From the NCBI RefSeq assembly GCF_902686445.1, contig NC_062213.1, positions 9,793,241-9,857,240 of the forward strand: 64,000 nucleotides of DNA. Reading direction: 5' to 3'. The number at the start of each line of letters is the position of its first letter. Within the stretch, counting starts at the first letter, position 1. Below the pieces are notes generated by a model. That model was given only the letters and a program-made list of their open reading frames with translations. It was not told where the DNA came from and did no database searches. Positions 40,601 through 55,600 of the stretch are shown piece by piece. The translations under genes and the position numbers were made by a program. Source of the DNA: Sciurus carolinensis (lineage: Eukaryota; Chordata; Mammalia; Rodentia; Sciuridae).

Positions 40601-43600
40601 GAAGCCACGAAGGCCCCCAGCCAGCCAGCTTCATCAACCCACCTTTCTTCAGATACACAGCCAGAGAATCTTGATCGTTGCCGCTCCTCACTTTCACCTG
40701 GCACCTAAGGCTTCCAAAGCTGGCTTCCTTTGAGCTCCCCAAAGCAACCTGCTCCTAGAAATGGAGAGAGGCTGAGTCATCACCCCGTGGTACTTACCAT
40801 CCAATTCAAAACTCCTGTATCAAACCCTAACCGTGGCCAGGCACCAGGGCCTCGGACAAAGACACCTGATCCTTAGTTTTCTTGATCTACTGGAGCAGAC
40901 AGACAGGTAATCAGGAAATTTCAACTCAGAATGTTCGCCACAAAGAGACTTGTAACCATAGAGGACATAATAAGGAAGGGGAGAATGATACATTTTATTA
41001 GAAGTAGGACCTAAGAAAGTCTCCCAGAAGTGAATCTGGGTGAGGTTCTGATGTTTAAGTAGGAGCTGGCCAAGGGAAACATGGGGGGTTTGAAGCAGAA
41101 TAAATGGCAGACATGGAGACCTGGAATTCCACAGGTGTTCTTAAGAACTAGGCCCCACGAGAAGGGAGGGATGGGGGAGGGAGCGAGAGGCAGGAGTCAG
41201 CTCAGGGGAGACCTTGTAGGCACACAGCTTCTCTCCAGGGCAAGTTCGGAAGCTTGGAAATGCTAAGGTCGGGTTTCAGAGATCCTGCTATTCTTGCTGT
41301 CTGTGGTCTCTCTTCTGGCCTGTTTTTAGCAGTGCTGCCGTGTGGATGGGGTGGGGTAAATTTGACTACATCCATTTGTTTTGTTCTGTTTCCCCTCCCC
41401 CTCCCTGCTGCCAGGCTCAGTTCCCTGTGGGAGCCGTTGGTACTGGGCTGACGTGCTGGAAGCTGTGGGTACAGGGCTCTTCGGAAAGCCTGGTGTCTCC
41501 CCGGGGCGGGCAGGAGGGGCCTTGGAGAGCACAGAGGGAAGGACTGCTGCAGGCCTGAGAGGCACTCGAGTGGGGGCACCCGCAGTAGCAGGAGCCCTTC
41601 CATCAGTGGCCCTGGCTGGTGGGGCAGGAGTCAGCAAGACACGTGAGGGAGCAAACCTAATACCCTGGGACTCCTGCCTTGGCAGAGTCCGCTCCACGCC
41701 CCAAGCCTGGGCCAGAAGCAGCAGAGCCAGGGAGGCTGAAGGCAGCTCCCAGCACTGTGGGCTTCCACACTCAGGGTGGACCAACGAGTCACAGCCAACG
41801 CCTAAGCCCCCACATGCCTTAGGAGCACTAGGAACACAGGGCCCTGCAGAGGAGCCTCAATAGGGGTAGGATGAACTTCCTGCTGACCTGACAGGGATAA
41901 TAACATTAACAGCAATAATGACAGTCAAAATAATGGTCCCCAACAGCAGGAACCCTTCTGTGAACTATTTCACGTAAGCCCTAGTTCAGTCTCCACAAAG
42001 GTCCTGTGATGTGGGACCACTACCACCCAGATTCTGTGAGGAACCTGAGGGACCTAGGGACTAGGTAGCAGCAGCTAAGTAACAGAGCCGGGATTTGAAC
42101 CCAAGTCTCTCCCTGCCCCTCTGTGTCTCATACCTGAAGAGCCCTGCTCAAGAGCACTAAAACCCAGGGACCAGCCACATGCTCCTTCCAGGAGGTAACT
42201 TGTGCTCATATCCTCACACAAGCACAGGACACGGGCAGGCGATGCCCCAGTGCGGGTGCTGTTGCACAAGTGCCCCCAGTCTACGTGTCCCTAGCTAGGG
42301 CCACGTGAATAGAGAAGGTACGCCCGTGGGCGGGTTGGCGTGCTGCCCCTGAGAAGAAGATGATTAATTTTTAAGATGTAGATGCAGAAAGATAAACATT
42401 TTTTGAGGAAAAAGAATCCTCGAAGAAAAAAATACTATAAAATTCTCATAGAAAAGAATACATATTATAAAATATTAGTATATAACTGAACAAAAACATT
42501 CTTAGAAATATGTAGACATTTTCTAGAAGAATCCATAAAAAATTGGAAAGTAAAAGAGATTTCCCTGGGCTTATGAGTTAGGAAATTAGGGCCGGGGACT
42601 GTGGCTTTCTACTGGATACCTTTCTATCCTAAATTGAGGGTACCATGTAGAATTTCCAATTTTCTACCAGCTTCAACTTAAAGAACAGCTATTTCGTGTG
42701 GTTCTAATGACTATTTAACTTCTTAGACTTTCAAACCGTAAGCGTGTTTACTCCTGCAACGGGAAGGAACGCTGGCGTCTAGGGATTGGGGCTCTGCACA
42801 CGGAGCCAGGCCCTCCGACGGGTGGGGCCCGGGGGCGGGTGGATGCTCGGGCAGAGGCCCTCCTCTGACCCTTCGGCAATGACTGCTCCTTACGGCTTCA
42901 CCCTGAGAGCCTGAGGCCTGCAGCCTCAGCTCCCACCGCCGTGGCTTTGAAGGAACAGAGGCCACAGGGGGTCAGCCCCAGCACTCCCGCCCCGTCCCGG
43001 GAGCCGCCCTCAGACTGACAGGAGCGCATGTGTGACCAGGACAGACAAGAAGCATCACCACCCCACAGCTGCCACCCCTCACCTGACCAGAAGTCGTGCA
43101 GGCAAAGTTGTCACTTGTCCAACCATAGAAATCACAGGAGACCTCTGACCCCGTCGCGAGCACGGCCAGGAAGCTGCAGGCCTGGTCCTCTGCACAGTCT
43201 GCGGGCACACGGGCGTCACCGCCTGTTCTCAGGTGAAGTCAAGCTGGACAGACGCGCCCCCTCCTTCTGCCGCACACGCCTGAAGACCCACATCACACCC
43301 CAGCACACTCCCCAACACACACGCAGCACGCCACACCTCAGGCCACCCCCAGACACACACCCGCACGCCCACATGCACAGCGCAGGAGGCGTTGGCCGCA
43401 GACCCGGCACTCACTCGCTCCCTGCTGGTGCTGCCTGGGAGACCCCGTCACCGACCCACAACAAGGAACCCAGAGCAGCCCCATGTGGTTCAGGCCCCAC
43501 CCCGGTCACAGAGCTGCCAGGAGCAGAGCCAGACTTCAGAGCCCAGCCAGTCCCCCGCTGCACCTGACTCCGGGACCCTCCTAACACTCCAGTCTCCACT

Positions 43601-46600
43601 CCTCCTTGAGGACCTGCATCCAGGTGTCCGCTGAGGTCACAGCCGAGTCAGGGCTGTGCTCTGAGGGCTGGCAGGCCCTCGGGGATTTGATGGTGCGGTG
43701 TGGCCACTCTGCTCTCAGTGAGTGCCCTCCCATCACAGAGGCCCGACACTTAGTGAGGACAGGGACCCCGCTGCTTTTGTTCAGCTTGTGCCGCAGGCAT
43801 GAAGCGTACATATGCCCAGCACAGAGAAGGCTCTAAGGTTCACTAAGTAAGCGAGTAAATGGAGTTAAAAGGTTCTTTAAACCTGAGCCACATTCAACTG
43901 GGTGAAATGCATGACTCAGGATACAGCTAATGTTTATCAGGGATACGAGGCTTTAGTAAGAAACAAAAATTAGTAAATTGTCAAAAAAGCAACGTACAAT
44001 GCATGGGCCTCACCTGGCCCTGGCACGTGCTATTCACGCTGGTCTGCGTTAGTGAGAGCTGACTGGAGACGAGGGACAAGCCTCGGCAAGGCGCATGGCC
44101 CGTGGTGGCAGGGCAGCATTGCAGGGACTCTGCCCGGCTCTGTCCACCACGCCGTCTTGCCTCCTGTCTCAGGGCGAGGCGCAGCACGTGTTTGGAGGCT
44201 GAGGGCTTCTCTTCTCGCCAGCAGGACGCTCCCACGCTGTGCCCGCTGCGAGGCCTCGGGTGAAGATGGCTCCTGGGGCTCTCTCACCCCACGGTAGTGC
44301 AGCTACCACGTCCTCATGAACCAGGCGCTAAGAATGCGTGGTGCTTTATACCCACGCTGCCTGGCCCATGCAGAACCCAAAGAAAGCAATTCGCCCTGGG
44401 CCGCTGCCCTGGCCTCAGTCTCCTGTCCTGTCCCCTGAGTGGCCTTGACCCCACTGCAGGCGGCTTTCAGCCTCAGGCCCGGGACAAAGCCGCTCAAGAC
44501 AGCAGGTAGAGTCCAGCTGGTACTGGAACCATCAGCACCTCTGCAGTGGCTGGTTGAGCACTGATCCCCATAGGGGCTGTTACCGTGAGCCCAGCACAAC
44601 GTCACCTGGTGTTTCGCAGACCACCCTCCTACTGCCCATTGCGATGCCTGGCTCTCCAGGGGACATGGCCTTCTTCCCAGCCCTGTTCCCTCACCAACCC
44701 CAGCATCCACACCGCACGGCACTGCCACCGTGCCTGCTTCCTTCATCTTGAATGGCCCTTTGACCTTCCATAAAATCTTGATGCTTGTTATGGGATCAAC
44801 CCACCCCCCTCCCATGTTGATGTCCTAACCCTCAGTACCTCAGAATGTGACTATATTTAGGGATAAGTTCCTCAAAGAGGTAATTAAGTGCAAAATGAGG
44901 TCATTAGGATGGCCCTAATCCAATATGACCAATGTCCTTACAAGAGAAGGACACTGGGACACAGATTCATGCAGAGGAAAAGCCACGTAAAGACACTGAG
45001 AAGAGAGGGCCGTCCACAAGCCAAGGAAAAACTACCCTGCGGACATCTTGCTCTCGGATTCCAGTCTCCACAACTGTGAGAAAATCGGTTTGATTGTTTA
45101 AGCTCCCTGGTGCATGTGCCTCGCTATGGCAGCCAGGAAGACTACACCATGCTGGACACCTGGACCCTCACCTGTCCTGCGCTGCCTGCTCTCTTGCGTC
45201 TGATGGGAGATGGTCTTCTAGAGCCTCCTGACGTGATCGTCCTGCTCAGATTGGGGCCTGTTTATGTCAGCGTGTTCAGTACCTGTGCCTGGCCAGCAGG
45301 ACAGACCATCTCCTGCTACTGACAGGTGGACCTCTCCCTGCCTCGGTGCACACGAGTCTGCATCTTCTCTCGTTCAAGCCATGTCCCAAGGTGTGAGTGC
45401 ACTGGCCTGTGCACGGTGCCCCTGCTCAGGACAAGTAACCCCTGGCTGTCCTGCTCATGTGCTCAGTACTGGCTCCTGCCTGTGCTGCTAGCCTCTTGGC
45501 ACTGTCCCTTGTCCCCGTGAACACCACTCGTCCTGCAAACATTTTTCTCTGCTTCCATGTCAGGCCTGTGCTGCATCTGTGATACCAACAATAGATTGCG
45601 CTTGTCACAGCAGAGCAAATATCTGAAACAGGTTCCTACTCAGGAGTTAAGTTCTCAACAACTAAACCAGGTGCCATCCCTGAAGGAGGGAAGGCCATGA
45701 CTGACTGCAGGCATTCATGCCCACAGCCCAGGTTGGACTGTAGGTCCTGTCCTTGCTCCCTCTGTGTTGATGAACAAGTCATCCCCACTCCTGGTACCTT
45801 AGTTTTCTCCTCTTTCTTGGGATGACAATGGTTACCTTATGGGCGGGTGTAGGATTGTGAGGTCATCCTTGTAAAGACACTCGCTCAAAAAACTGTAACT
45901 GTTATTACTAACTCTAACTCTCCAGACCCAGAGACATTGTCCAAACTGGACAAATAGCTCTACAATGAAAAAGGTTCACTTATTTCTGTCCCCTAAGTTA
46001 AGTGTAACTCTTGGCAGTTAGCAGATACATCCGTTCACAATGAAATTGTGATTTGGGGTCACTTGGCTTGTAGTGTTTGGGGTCGATCGCGTGCCTCCGT
46101 CCTAGCTGTACTGCTTTGCTGTGGCTTGTCTCGTGGACATCAGCAGAGCACATTTCTACTCCATTCTCCAAGTGACCGTTTCCCCACCTCCCCTTACCTG
46201 CCAAGCACTGCATTAGTGGAGTGTCAGAACCGGAAACGGTAGACCCGACCATCACAGGAGCATTGGTATTAAAGATCACCTTCGATTCTGGAGCCTTCTC
46301 AAATTTCTGCATCACTAAAAATAAAGTAGACCTTTGAAATCTTCCCCCAAAGTGTGTAGGGGATTTGCACAAGAGTGTCCAAGTCAGCAAGTCATGTTGG
46401 CCAAAGAGGACATGAGTCAAGCAGTCACTGCCCATCTGCACCCCTTGGTCCCACAGTGTCCCAGGCAGAGCGATTCTCTTGGAAGGTGGTTCCAGCATGC
46501 TGCCTTCTACCTAAATATTCCAAAAGTTGTAACCGTGTTTCCCCTTACCTACCTCATTATCAGAATTAAGGGGGAAACTTCATATCATGTTAGGTCTTTC

Positions 46601-49600
46601 AACTCACTTCTTTTTTTGTTGTTAGTTATTTTTTTTCTATCTAAACTTGCATTTCCCTGCTGTGTCTTTGAGAACCAATTATATCATTATTTTATTGAAA
46701 ACTTTTTTTCCTCTAAACAACTTGAATTCTTTCTGAAATGAGGTAAGTTATTTTTAAAAACACAAATCAGTCATGTGCATATGGGTTCCTGTAAATTTGA
46801 AGATGAGTCATGTGACTCAGGCATTTTTCAGGCAGTACTTGTTTAAGTGGTATATTCGCATCTGTTTCTCTAGTGACCATCAGCACACTTGACGTCCATT
46901 TGGCAGGAATGATATAGCCACATGCTTGTGGAATTAGTCAAGTGAAGAAGAAGAAATGTAATTTTTTCAAGGCTATGTGACTTGGAACTCATTCCTCATC
47001 AGGCAACAAAGCAGGGTAACTCTCAAGGAATGAGATTCATCTCGAGCCACAAATGCCCAAGGGTGTCAATATTTTGCAGGCCCCAATCAAAAAGCAAGAC
47101 TAACTCATGAGTCTCAAAGCACATGGTCTCAGTTCTTTTCAGACATAATTATAAACATGTACGTAAGCACTCATCATCACACACACCATTGCCTTATAAA
47201 TGAGACTAATGTCTCAATGGGTCTATACCAAGTCAATGCATGCATGTGTGTTTGATAAATAAGTAGATAAATCCAGGTAGGAGATATCTCTAGCCCACCC
47301 AAAGCAATCTTCCTTTGACTTTCATAATAAAAGCATAAAAATAAAAAATGTTTATTCCCTTTGAGATGGGCTGGGGGAAAGAAAAACATTAAAGTAGAAG
47401 TGACATGTCTTAAGCCTTCAAACATTCTGATAGAGAAGCACGCTCACAGTTTACAAAGAGGTCCTTCTACAGCCCTCACCCAAGCGCTACTAAGCCCATC
47501 CTCAGCCCTTCTTCTCTCACCTCCTCCTCTTTTTCATTTTTATAGGCTTTGGTCCCTATAATGAAGCAAACACCATGTTGTATTCAGCAACCCTAAGTCC
47601 AGGTTGGCATAGACCAGGTGCCCAGCCATTCTAGGAAATGAAACAAAATTTGAAAGCTCTTTATGTTTCTAATTAGATTCTGCTAAAAACACAATTTAGG
47701 CCCTCACCTAGAGAGTCTGCTGGTGTTCAGAAAAGGGACACAATGATGAAGACCTTCACATGACACATTTACTCAGTGCTCAACAAAGAAGCTTGTAGCC
47801 AAACAGCAGAAACAATCCATGAACCAAGTGGCCAATGGAATCCTGAGTGAGTTTGCGGATTTATACATTCTGCTGGTATAATTTTCCATGTGTCAGATTT
47901 CAGCTTAGCAGATATTTATAAATGTCCTGGAGACAACACTAGGGTCAGCGTTAAAGCACAGCATATATGATTCTTGCAGAGCAAAGCCTGACTATTTATG
48001 CACCTGTCTTTTAGGACATGGAGAATGTTCTGATCATATTTTACTAGTTAGCATGGTGACAGAGCTGCTTGTTTCGTGTTTACTGAGTGGATGGATGCGT
48101 CATGAATGGCTACACAGAGAAATGAAAGCCTAGGAACATCATCACAACACCAGGAAACCAGGAGAGAGCACTCCGATGGTATACTTCCTCCATTTGGGTA
48201 TATGAAGTGCTACAGGAAATCTTTAGCATGAGTCAACAAAGAACTGGATTAGGAAACTGGGTCTAAAGTTAAACTGAAGATAGACCTGAAATATTTCCCT
48301 CCTCTGGGTCCTGCTACCTGTTCCTGACCAGCTGTGTCCAGGGCACACAGCTGTCTCGACCTGTGACAGACCCTGTTTCCAGGTGGCGAGAACCAAATAA
48401 AAGAGCATGGAAGGACTGGGACATGGTGACAACTCAGTAAGTGCCAGGTCCCTCTGATCCCTGCGGCAGGGCTGGTGAAACAGGCCCCAGGAATTCAAGG
48501 GATGGGACATTCTCCTTCCCTGGAGGCCTTTACGCATATGCAGAAGAAGCCCAGCTAACTGGACAGCTCATTCATTCTGTCACCCAGGGCCCACTGCTTG
48601 GGAATGGAACAAGGGTGAGATTTAATTCCAGCCCCAAAGGAGCACATACCCAGCCTAGCGAGGCCGGAGCCCAGGGAAGGGCTGCATCCTGCGTGTTTCA
48701 CAGCATGTTTACCTCATCCCGAGCGTGACACAGAACTTTGAGGGACCCTGCGTGAGTGAACTGCTGAAATGCCATGCAGGAAGCACCAGAGAGAAATGAT
48801 TGGCCTGGACCAGGGGCGGCAGTGATGCGTGTAGGTGACAGTGGAGCCTGGACAGAGGGCGGCAGCAGGGTGGAGGCAGAGAGCCAGCTGTTAAGTCCTC
48901 TAAATTTCTTGAAGGACAAAGCGTCAAATGTGACAGTGCCACTCCCCCCTAAATGTTCCTCTCAGGGGAGTGAGGGACTCTGAGAAGAGACAGGCTGGCA
49001 GGGGTAGGGCCAGCTGGGGAACAGAAACCCCCAGAAGGGAAGCTGAGCTCAGAGCTTTGCATAAGACGCCAAAGACGAGCCAGGCTGCTCTGGAGCGGCA
49101 CCCCAGGAGACCTCCTCTCAGCGGTGGCAGCGCAGCTGTGGCTCAGGGACACTCTGCTGGTGCTGAAACCACCCTTGCTGGCCTGAACGCCGGCAGAGCA
49201 AGCCCTGGGCACCGTACGCACTGGCTCAGCTCTAAGGATTGTCACCCACAAGGAGGATGCAGCGTGGGGCAACAGTCCCAGCAGGGCCAGCAAGCGCCAG
49301 GCCAGGCAGGCAGGGACACCTGCTCCATCTGTGCGGCCGCCCAGGTGCTCTTAGAGCATCCTCGGCCCAACCGGGATGGGTGTCGCCCTGCTCCAGGGGA
49401 CAGATGCTGAGAGAATCCTCAATAAGGCTTGTCGTACCTTCAATTCATCCAGTGACGTGCAGGAAAAAATATTCCTTATGATTTGTTGGCTCTTTGGTTA
49501 AACGGGGAGTGATTCCCCTGACCTTAGAAAGTGATCCTTTCTCCCTTGAATTTTCTCTGATATTTTGTCACTAGCTGTACCAGCATCCCTAGAGGTCAGG

Positions 49601-52600
49601 AAGGCTCTGCACGCGCAAGTGTGTATGTGTGTGTGGGAGAGTGCACGGGTGTGAGCATGCATGTGCACGTGTGTGTTGAACGAGGAAGTGGATCCACCTG
49701 GTGGAAGGCAGGTTGGCACAGGGAGACACAGGGCTCCGAGTCAGACACACCAGTGCCTCCTGGAGAAGTCGCAGCTGAGCGACGGGATGGGGACAAGCAC
49801 TTCACCCCCCTCTGCCTCAGACTCCTTGGCCGAAATACTGGTGATGACGCTCTCTACCCTCAGAATTACCAAGAGGGTAAGTGTGATAAGCCCAGGAGCC
49901 TGGCCGCAGGAGGCCCACCCTGCAGTCCCTCCCCTCACGCGGGGATGGAGGGGCAGGCCACTCTGGCTTGCCTGCCACAAGGGAAGCCGAGCGGCAGGGC
50001 CTCAGCAGAGGGAGGCGGCTCTGGGAGGGGCCTGAGTCCCACAGATCGGAAGGCCGGCACAGGACCTGCAGGCTGTCCCAGCACCTCCTCGTCAAGCAGG
50101 GGAAACAGGCAGCCCTGCCCTGCGCCCCCTGACCTCAGCTCTGATGGGCCTCCTGTCCCACTCAGCACTCCTGCACAGCGGGTCCTCATGTCCCCACTGC
50201 ACACACGAGGACACCATCCAGGGCAGGAGGTTGCCCGAGACCACACGGGCTGCAGAGGGTTCGCTGGGGTTAAACTTCTGACCCAGTGGCCACGCCTCTC
50301 CCTCCTGCTGTGCAGACCCATCACGCCTTGTAGGTGGGACATTCCGTGATTCACGTAGGACCTTTCTACCTTTATCTCATGGAGGAACTCTACCTGGCTC
50401 ACTGTAGTGTTCAAGGAGTATTCATTGACATTATAGGATGATACCGACCCTCACAATGTCTCAGGAGACAGATACAGGACCAACGGGACACTGAGGATCA
50501 GAGAGGTTGAACAACTTGCTCTGGGTCAACCAGCAAGGAGGTTATTTTTAAGGACTGGCCCACACTTTCCACAAAATCTGACTGAGGGAGAAGTGTAGGG
50601 AGGCGGGACTGCCTACAAGATAGAGTGCCTCGGCCAAGGGCTCTTTATCAGAATCCAGCGGCGTGCAGGCTGACGGGTTTGGGCGAGGTCTCAGGATGCC
50701 AAAACTCATTTTCAAGTGATTCAAAAGGAGAAAGAGACCAAATTATTAATTTTTGGATCTAGGTGAAGGGCATTTGTTCATTTTACTATTCTTCCAACTA
50801 CTATGCACACTAAAATTTTTCAAAATAGAAAGTCAGACAAACGCATCTCCTGCTTCTCCCCCTTCCTTAGTGCCCCCCGGGCCCTTCCCCAGCCTCATAC
50901 CCAGACACTGGGAGTCCGACAGTGGGGCCTCTGTCTCTGACCACGGCAGCCTCTGGCCCTCGCTGTCCACGCAGAAGGCCTTCCCGCTGCCCCTGTCCTT
51001 CTGGCTGGCTCGGTACTGGCCATCCTGGTCACACTGCAGGTCCGCCTCATTCCTCTGACAGTCGGTGACGCCTGGAAGGAGCGGTGGGCACAGCAGTCAG
51101 TGACGGGTGGCTGGGCCCTCTCCTCCCAGGTCCCAGCCCCAAGCACTGACCAGACGACCAAGGCACGTGTTTGACTCGGGCATTCAGGCTTCAGGCTGTC
51201 CAGGGTCCCCACCCTCACCAGGTCCCCTCTTCAGATCCACGGGTCCCCCATCCGGAGCCAGGCGCACACCCCACCTTCTGTCTGCCCCTCCGTGTCCTGG
51301 CTACACCCACCTCCCCCTCCTTGCTCAGGCCCAGGCCTTGAGCACGGGCCCTGCTGTCTCTTCACCATGGAGGCCCTCACTGCTCACGGCTCCCACTTCC
51401 TGCTGTGGCTTCAATATGCTTGGTCTCCCCAAACCCAGATTGGTATTTAATCCCCATGGTGAGGAATCGAGAGGGAATCTGAATCGCACCGTGGCATTCA
51501 GAGGTAGGGCCTCGGGAGTGAATGGGATTGAATAAGGTCATTATGGTCAGGCCACTGCTGGAATCCTGGTGGCTTCGCAAGGGGAGGGAGAGAAAGCAGA
51601 AGAGACACAGACACACAAGCAACCTGTCTCATGCCCCGTGAGGCAATGCATTACCCTGGGACTCAGCAAGAAAGGCCACCATCAGATGCAGCCCCAACTC
51701 TTTGCATGTCTACAATCATGAGCCAAAATAAACCACTTTTCTTTATAAAGTTAGCCTACCTCAGGTATTTCATTATAGTAACAAAAACTAGGTGAACACA
51801 CTTCAATCCTCATTTCCTTAGGGAAGGCTTCTTGCTAGGATCTAAGTGTGTGTGAATGTTGAACTCTAACTCCAGTGTGACGGTATTAGGAAGTGGGCCT
51901 TGGAGAGATGACTAGGTCACGAGGGTGAGTCCTCATGAAGGGGATTAGTGCCCTTATGTAAGAGGCCCAAGGGAGCTTGTTTGTCCCTTCTGCCTGTGAG
52001 AGCACTAAGAGAAGACACTATGAAACCTTCATCAGACACTGAATCGATCTTCCTCTTCGACTTCCAGTCTCTGGGTCTGTGAGAAACAAAGTCTTATTGT
52101 CTATAAACCACCAGGTCTATGACGTCTTGTTATAGGAGCCCAAATAGACCGAGACCCCTCCAGAGCCCCAGATGGGTCTGCTCCAACTGTGACACGTTTT
52201 CACAGGAACCTTCTCCTCTGCTTCACGGCAGAGCATGCTTATCACTGCATTTCTCCGTAAAGGAATGTCTGGTGCCTTCCAGCCTCCCATTTGATAGAGG
52301 CTCAGCGAGCTGGGACTGGATCTGCTTTTGCTCACACCTGTCCCCCGGTGCTTTGCTCAGCATCTGACACATGATACAAGCTCCCCCCAAACCAACACAT
52401 CTGCTCAAATCCATGGAAGAACACCTCAATCTCTGTGCTCAAGCTACCGTCTCCAAGCAGACTTCTCCAGAAGTCTTTTCTCCAGTTGGTCACCTAGTTC
52501 ATCCTACCCACCAACTGAGACCCAGCAAGCTGCAGGACAGTGTCCACACTGAAAACCACACTGGGACCCTCATCTGCTCACACGCTTCCTCTCCCTATCA

Positions 52601-55600
52601 GAATCCGTGCTCCCTCAGAACCTGGATTTTATCTGCTACATTTACCCAGTATATGACTGACAAACAGCAGGTGCTCAGGAAATTTGTGATGAATTATATA
52701 AAAAGAGAATTCCTTGACTTGTTTCCCCGTGGTTGGAAAGTAAGAGAAAAGTCATTTCTCATGGCATTCTGAGACTTGATACTATCTGAGCTTTTACATC
52801 TTGAGACTATTAATTATAATATGAAGCCTTGATCGATAATGTCTTTTTAGAGGAGGGGCTATCACAAAAGTTTTTTAAATAGAACACTTTGCATGCCTTA
52901 CATGCTAAATGTGAGTTAATACATCACTACACAAATAAGGAACTTCATGGTTATCAACAGAACCTCAAACGTGGTCCAACGGGCCTGCTGAGCAGGAGAC
53001 GTGGGAGGAAGTGAGACTCAGTGCAGACCCAGCTGTCCAGAGGATGTGGAATTCTAGAAGCTGTCCTAACCAAAAAGAAGCCAGCAGTCTGTAATTGCTG
53101 AGCATCCTCCGAAGCTCAGCAGACCCCAGCCCATCGCAGGCAGGTCACTCAACAGGCAGGCAGGACAGAGGTGAAGAGCCGTGGAGAAGGGCTTAGCTAC
53201 ACAGAACCTGAGCACAGGCGCCAAGCTTGACCCTGGATAACAGTCCACTTATGTCCCCTCTGCACTCAAGGAAGATGCCAGAGAGTGGTCCTGACCCCCA
53301 TGGCCCTCACAGAAACGTGATCAAAGCCCACGCTAAAACAGGTGTGGAACTCTGATTATTCTCATTCAACTCTTTGATTCTGCTTTGCTGGGGACTAAAC
53401 ATTGTGTCCCTCAAGATTCCTCATCCTCTGTGTTGGTATTTGGAGGTAATCAGGTATAGATGAGGACCCTGGGCTGCAGCCCCCGTGGTGTAATTGGTGT
53501 CCTCACAAACAGAGGAAGATGGGAGAGCTCTCCTTCCCTCTGTGCACACACTCCCTGCAAGGGCCGCAGCAGGACAGGACAGACAGAGAGCCCCCCGACA
53601 AGCTGGCTCGACCTCCAGCTCCAGACTACAACTGGAGGAGTAAGTCCTTGCTGTTGAAGCCACACAGTCTCTGGGGAATATAACAGCAGCCTGGCCCCAT
53701 GTCCTAGATGATGGGGTGACATTCAGAGAAGGAAGGTGACTCAGCCTGGGTCACAGTGCCAACAGGAGGAGGGAGCAGTGACAGAACCAGGTCTAACTTG
53801 TGCAAGACTCAGTCCCCTCCTCTGCTTCCCATTTCTGCCCCGTCCTCTCCATCAGCAAGAATCAGCCCATGACAGTGACCCCCTCGTAAGAAAGTGCTCC
53901 TGGGGCACACTGACAGCACGCCAAGGTATCTCAAACCACAGGTACCAGAGTCAGTGTGTTCACAAAGAGTGACACCCAGCTGCCTGGGACAGTCACCAGG
54001 GAACTTTCTTCTCTGGAGGAATGGCAGACTCCCACCTACAAAATTCTTCCTATTTTTACTTTCTCTGAATTACTGTCTTATTAGTACTGCTCCCCTCCAT
54101 GGGCCACTTATTGTTAAAGTTCTAGAAATCATTCATCATAAGCAAAACTGGTATGTCTCTTGTTCAAATTTCATTTTAGAAATGTTCGAGGTAGAATTTC
54201 AGACTAATGTGAAAATATGTACACAAAGCAAGTTAGGGGTCCTTGCTAGGAAAACAGCAATCCCCAGGCGATCCTCCCTAGCAGGAGGCAGCCAGGGGAA
54301 ATCACACGAGGTACCAGAAGGCCACAGGCACCTCCAGTCCTGGCAAATACAGAGGAGAAGGAATATTCATGGCACGGAGGTCTCAAGTGTGGGTGGAAAG
54401 TGTCTTCCATTCTCGATCTCATGAGGTTGACGGACAGAACCAGAAGCCCCACCATCAGAGCCAAGAGCCAAGGTGAGCTGCAGGAGCTGCCCCAATCTGG
54501 CTCCATGACTTCACTTCTCTCCTCTGTAAAAGTTGAGCTAATCCTGTTTCCCTGGAAGAAGGGATACTAGGATTGAATGGGACAGCACAGGTTATGTGGC
54601 CTGAAGCCTGGCAGGGGACAGGCATGCAAAGGTGGCCCTTTAATATCACGCCGTGTACTCAGTGCTTCTCAGTGGTGGGTGATTCTGCCCACCCGCCCAT
54701 CCAGGAGTTACTTGGCAGTGGCCAGAGTCAGGTTTGGTTGTCACGTCTTGGGGAAAGGTGCTGCTGCCATCTAGCAATGCTGCTGAACAGTCATGTGCAG
54801 GACGGTCCCACAATGAAGAACTCCCCGCCCTGAGTGCCCACAGCACCGAGGCTGAGCAACTCTGCATTACTCTGCTGCACTGGGCAGCTTCTCCCCAGAG
54901 CAGCCCCAGGACTCACAGTGCGTCTGGCTGAAGGCTCCAGGGGCCATGGTCGTTCTGCCCACAGGACAAGGGACACAGGCTGAGCTGCCCGCCCTTTCTT
55001 GGTAGAAGCCAACAGGACACGGAATGCACTGCTCGTCCCGAGAATAGCTTCCTTCAGGACACTTCACTGGGAACACAAACAGAGCGGTGATGTCAAGAAC
55101 AAGGCACCTGCTTGACAGTCAGAACCCAGGACGCATGGGGTTCAGCCATGGGGAAGCCTGAAATCAGCCCGTGAACTCATCTGCTCAGGGAATGTCCTCT
55201 GCGAACCGTGCGCCAGGCTCCGAGGCCCAGGCATAAGTGGGCAGCCTGTGGTCAGGTGCTGCTCTCCAGGGTTGGGCACTCGCCAGCCATGCAGGAATCA
55301 GACAAGGACAGCAGGTTTGGGAGGAGTGAAGCAGGGAGGAGCCATGTCGGTGAGGGCGGACCCCATCGAGGGGGCACGGGAGACCTGAATGACGAGAGGA
55401 GCCCAGGAAGAGACCTAGGAGGCTAGAATCGCAGGCAGAAGAGCAGGCGCAAAAACCCCGAAGACAAGGCGAGTTTGGACTATTCAAGGGATGAAAATGA
55501 AAGGTCAAAGTTGGCTACTGAGCCGGACCCAGCTATGAAGGGAAGGAAGGAGGCTGAGGTGAAGCCAGAGAGCAAGCTGAATGATGGGGCCCACCCAAGG

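Larger units (their letters stand above)
29396..40642 (-). other. TG: TG intron 25, host of the retrovirus
   Basis: An 11.2-kb intron, of which 6.9 kb is the endogenous retrovirus. The rest holds a sciurid-type SINE, a second ID/B1-like SINE, an L2-like segment and two small tandem repeats. Confidence 0.92.
51072..54916 (-). other. TG: TG intron 21
   Basis: A 3.8-kb intron holding three MaLR-type LTR fragments in the same orientation and an L2-like stretch at about 52,300-52,690. Confidence 0.88.

Noticed and set aside
49535..49805. Minus-strand His/Thr-rich small ORFs
   Set aside because: They derive from a GT-rich stretch in TG intron 22 with no homology.
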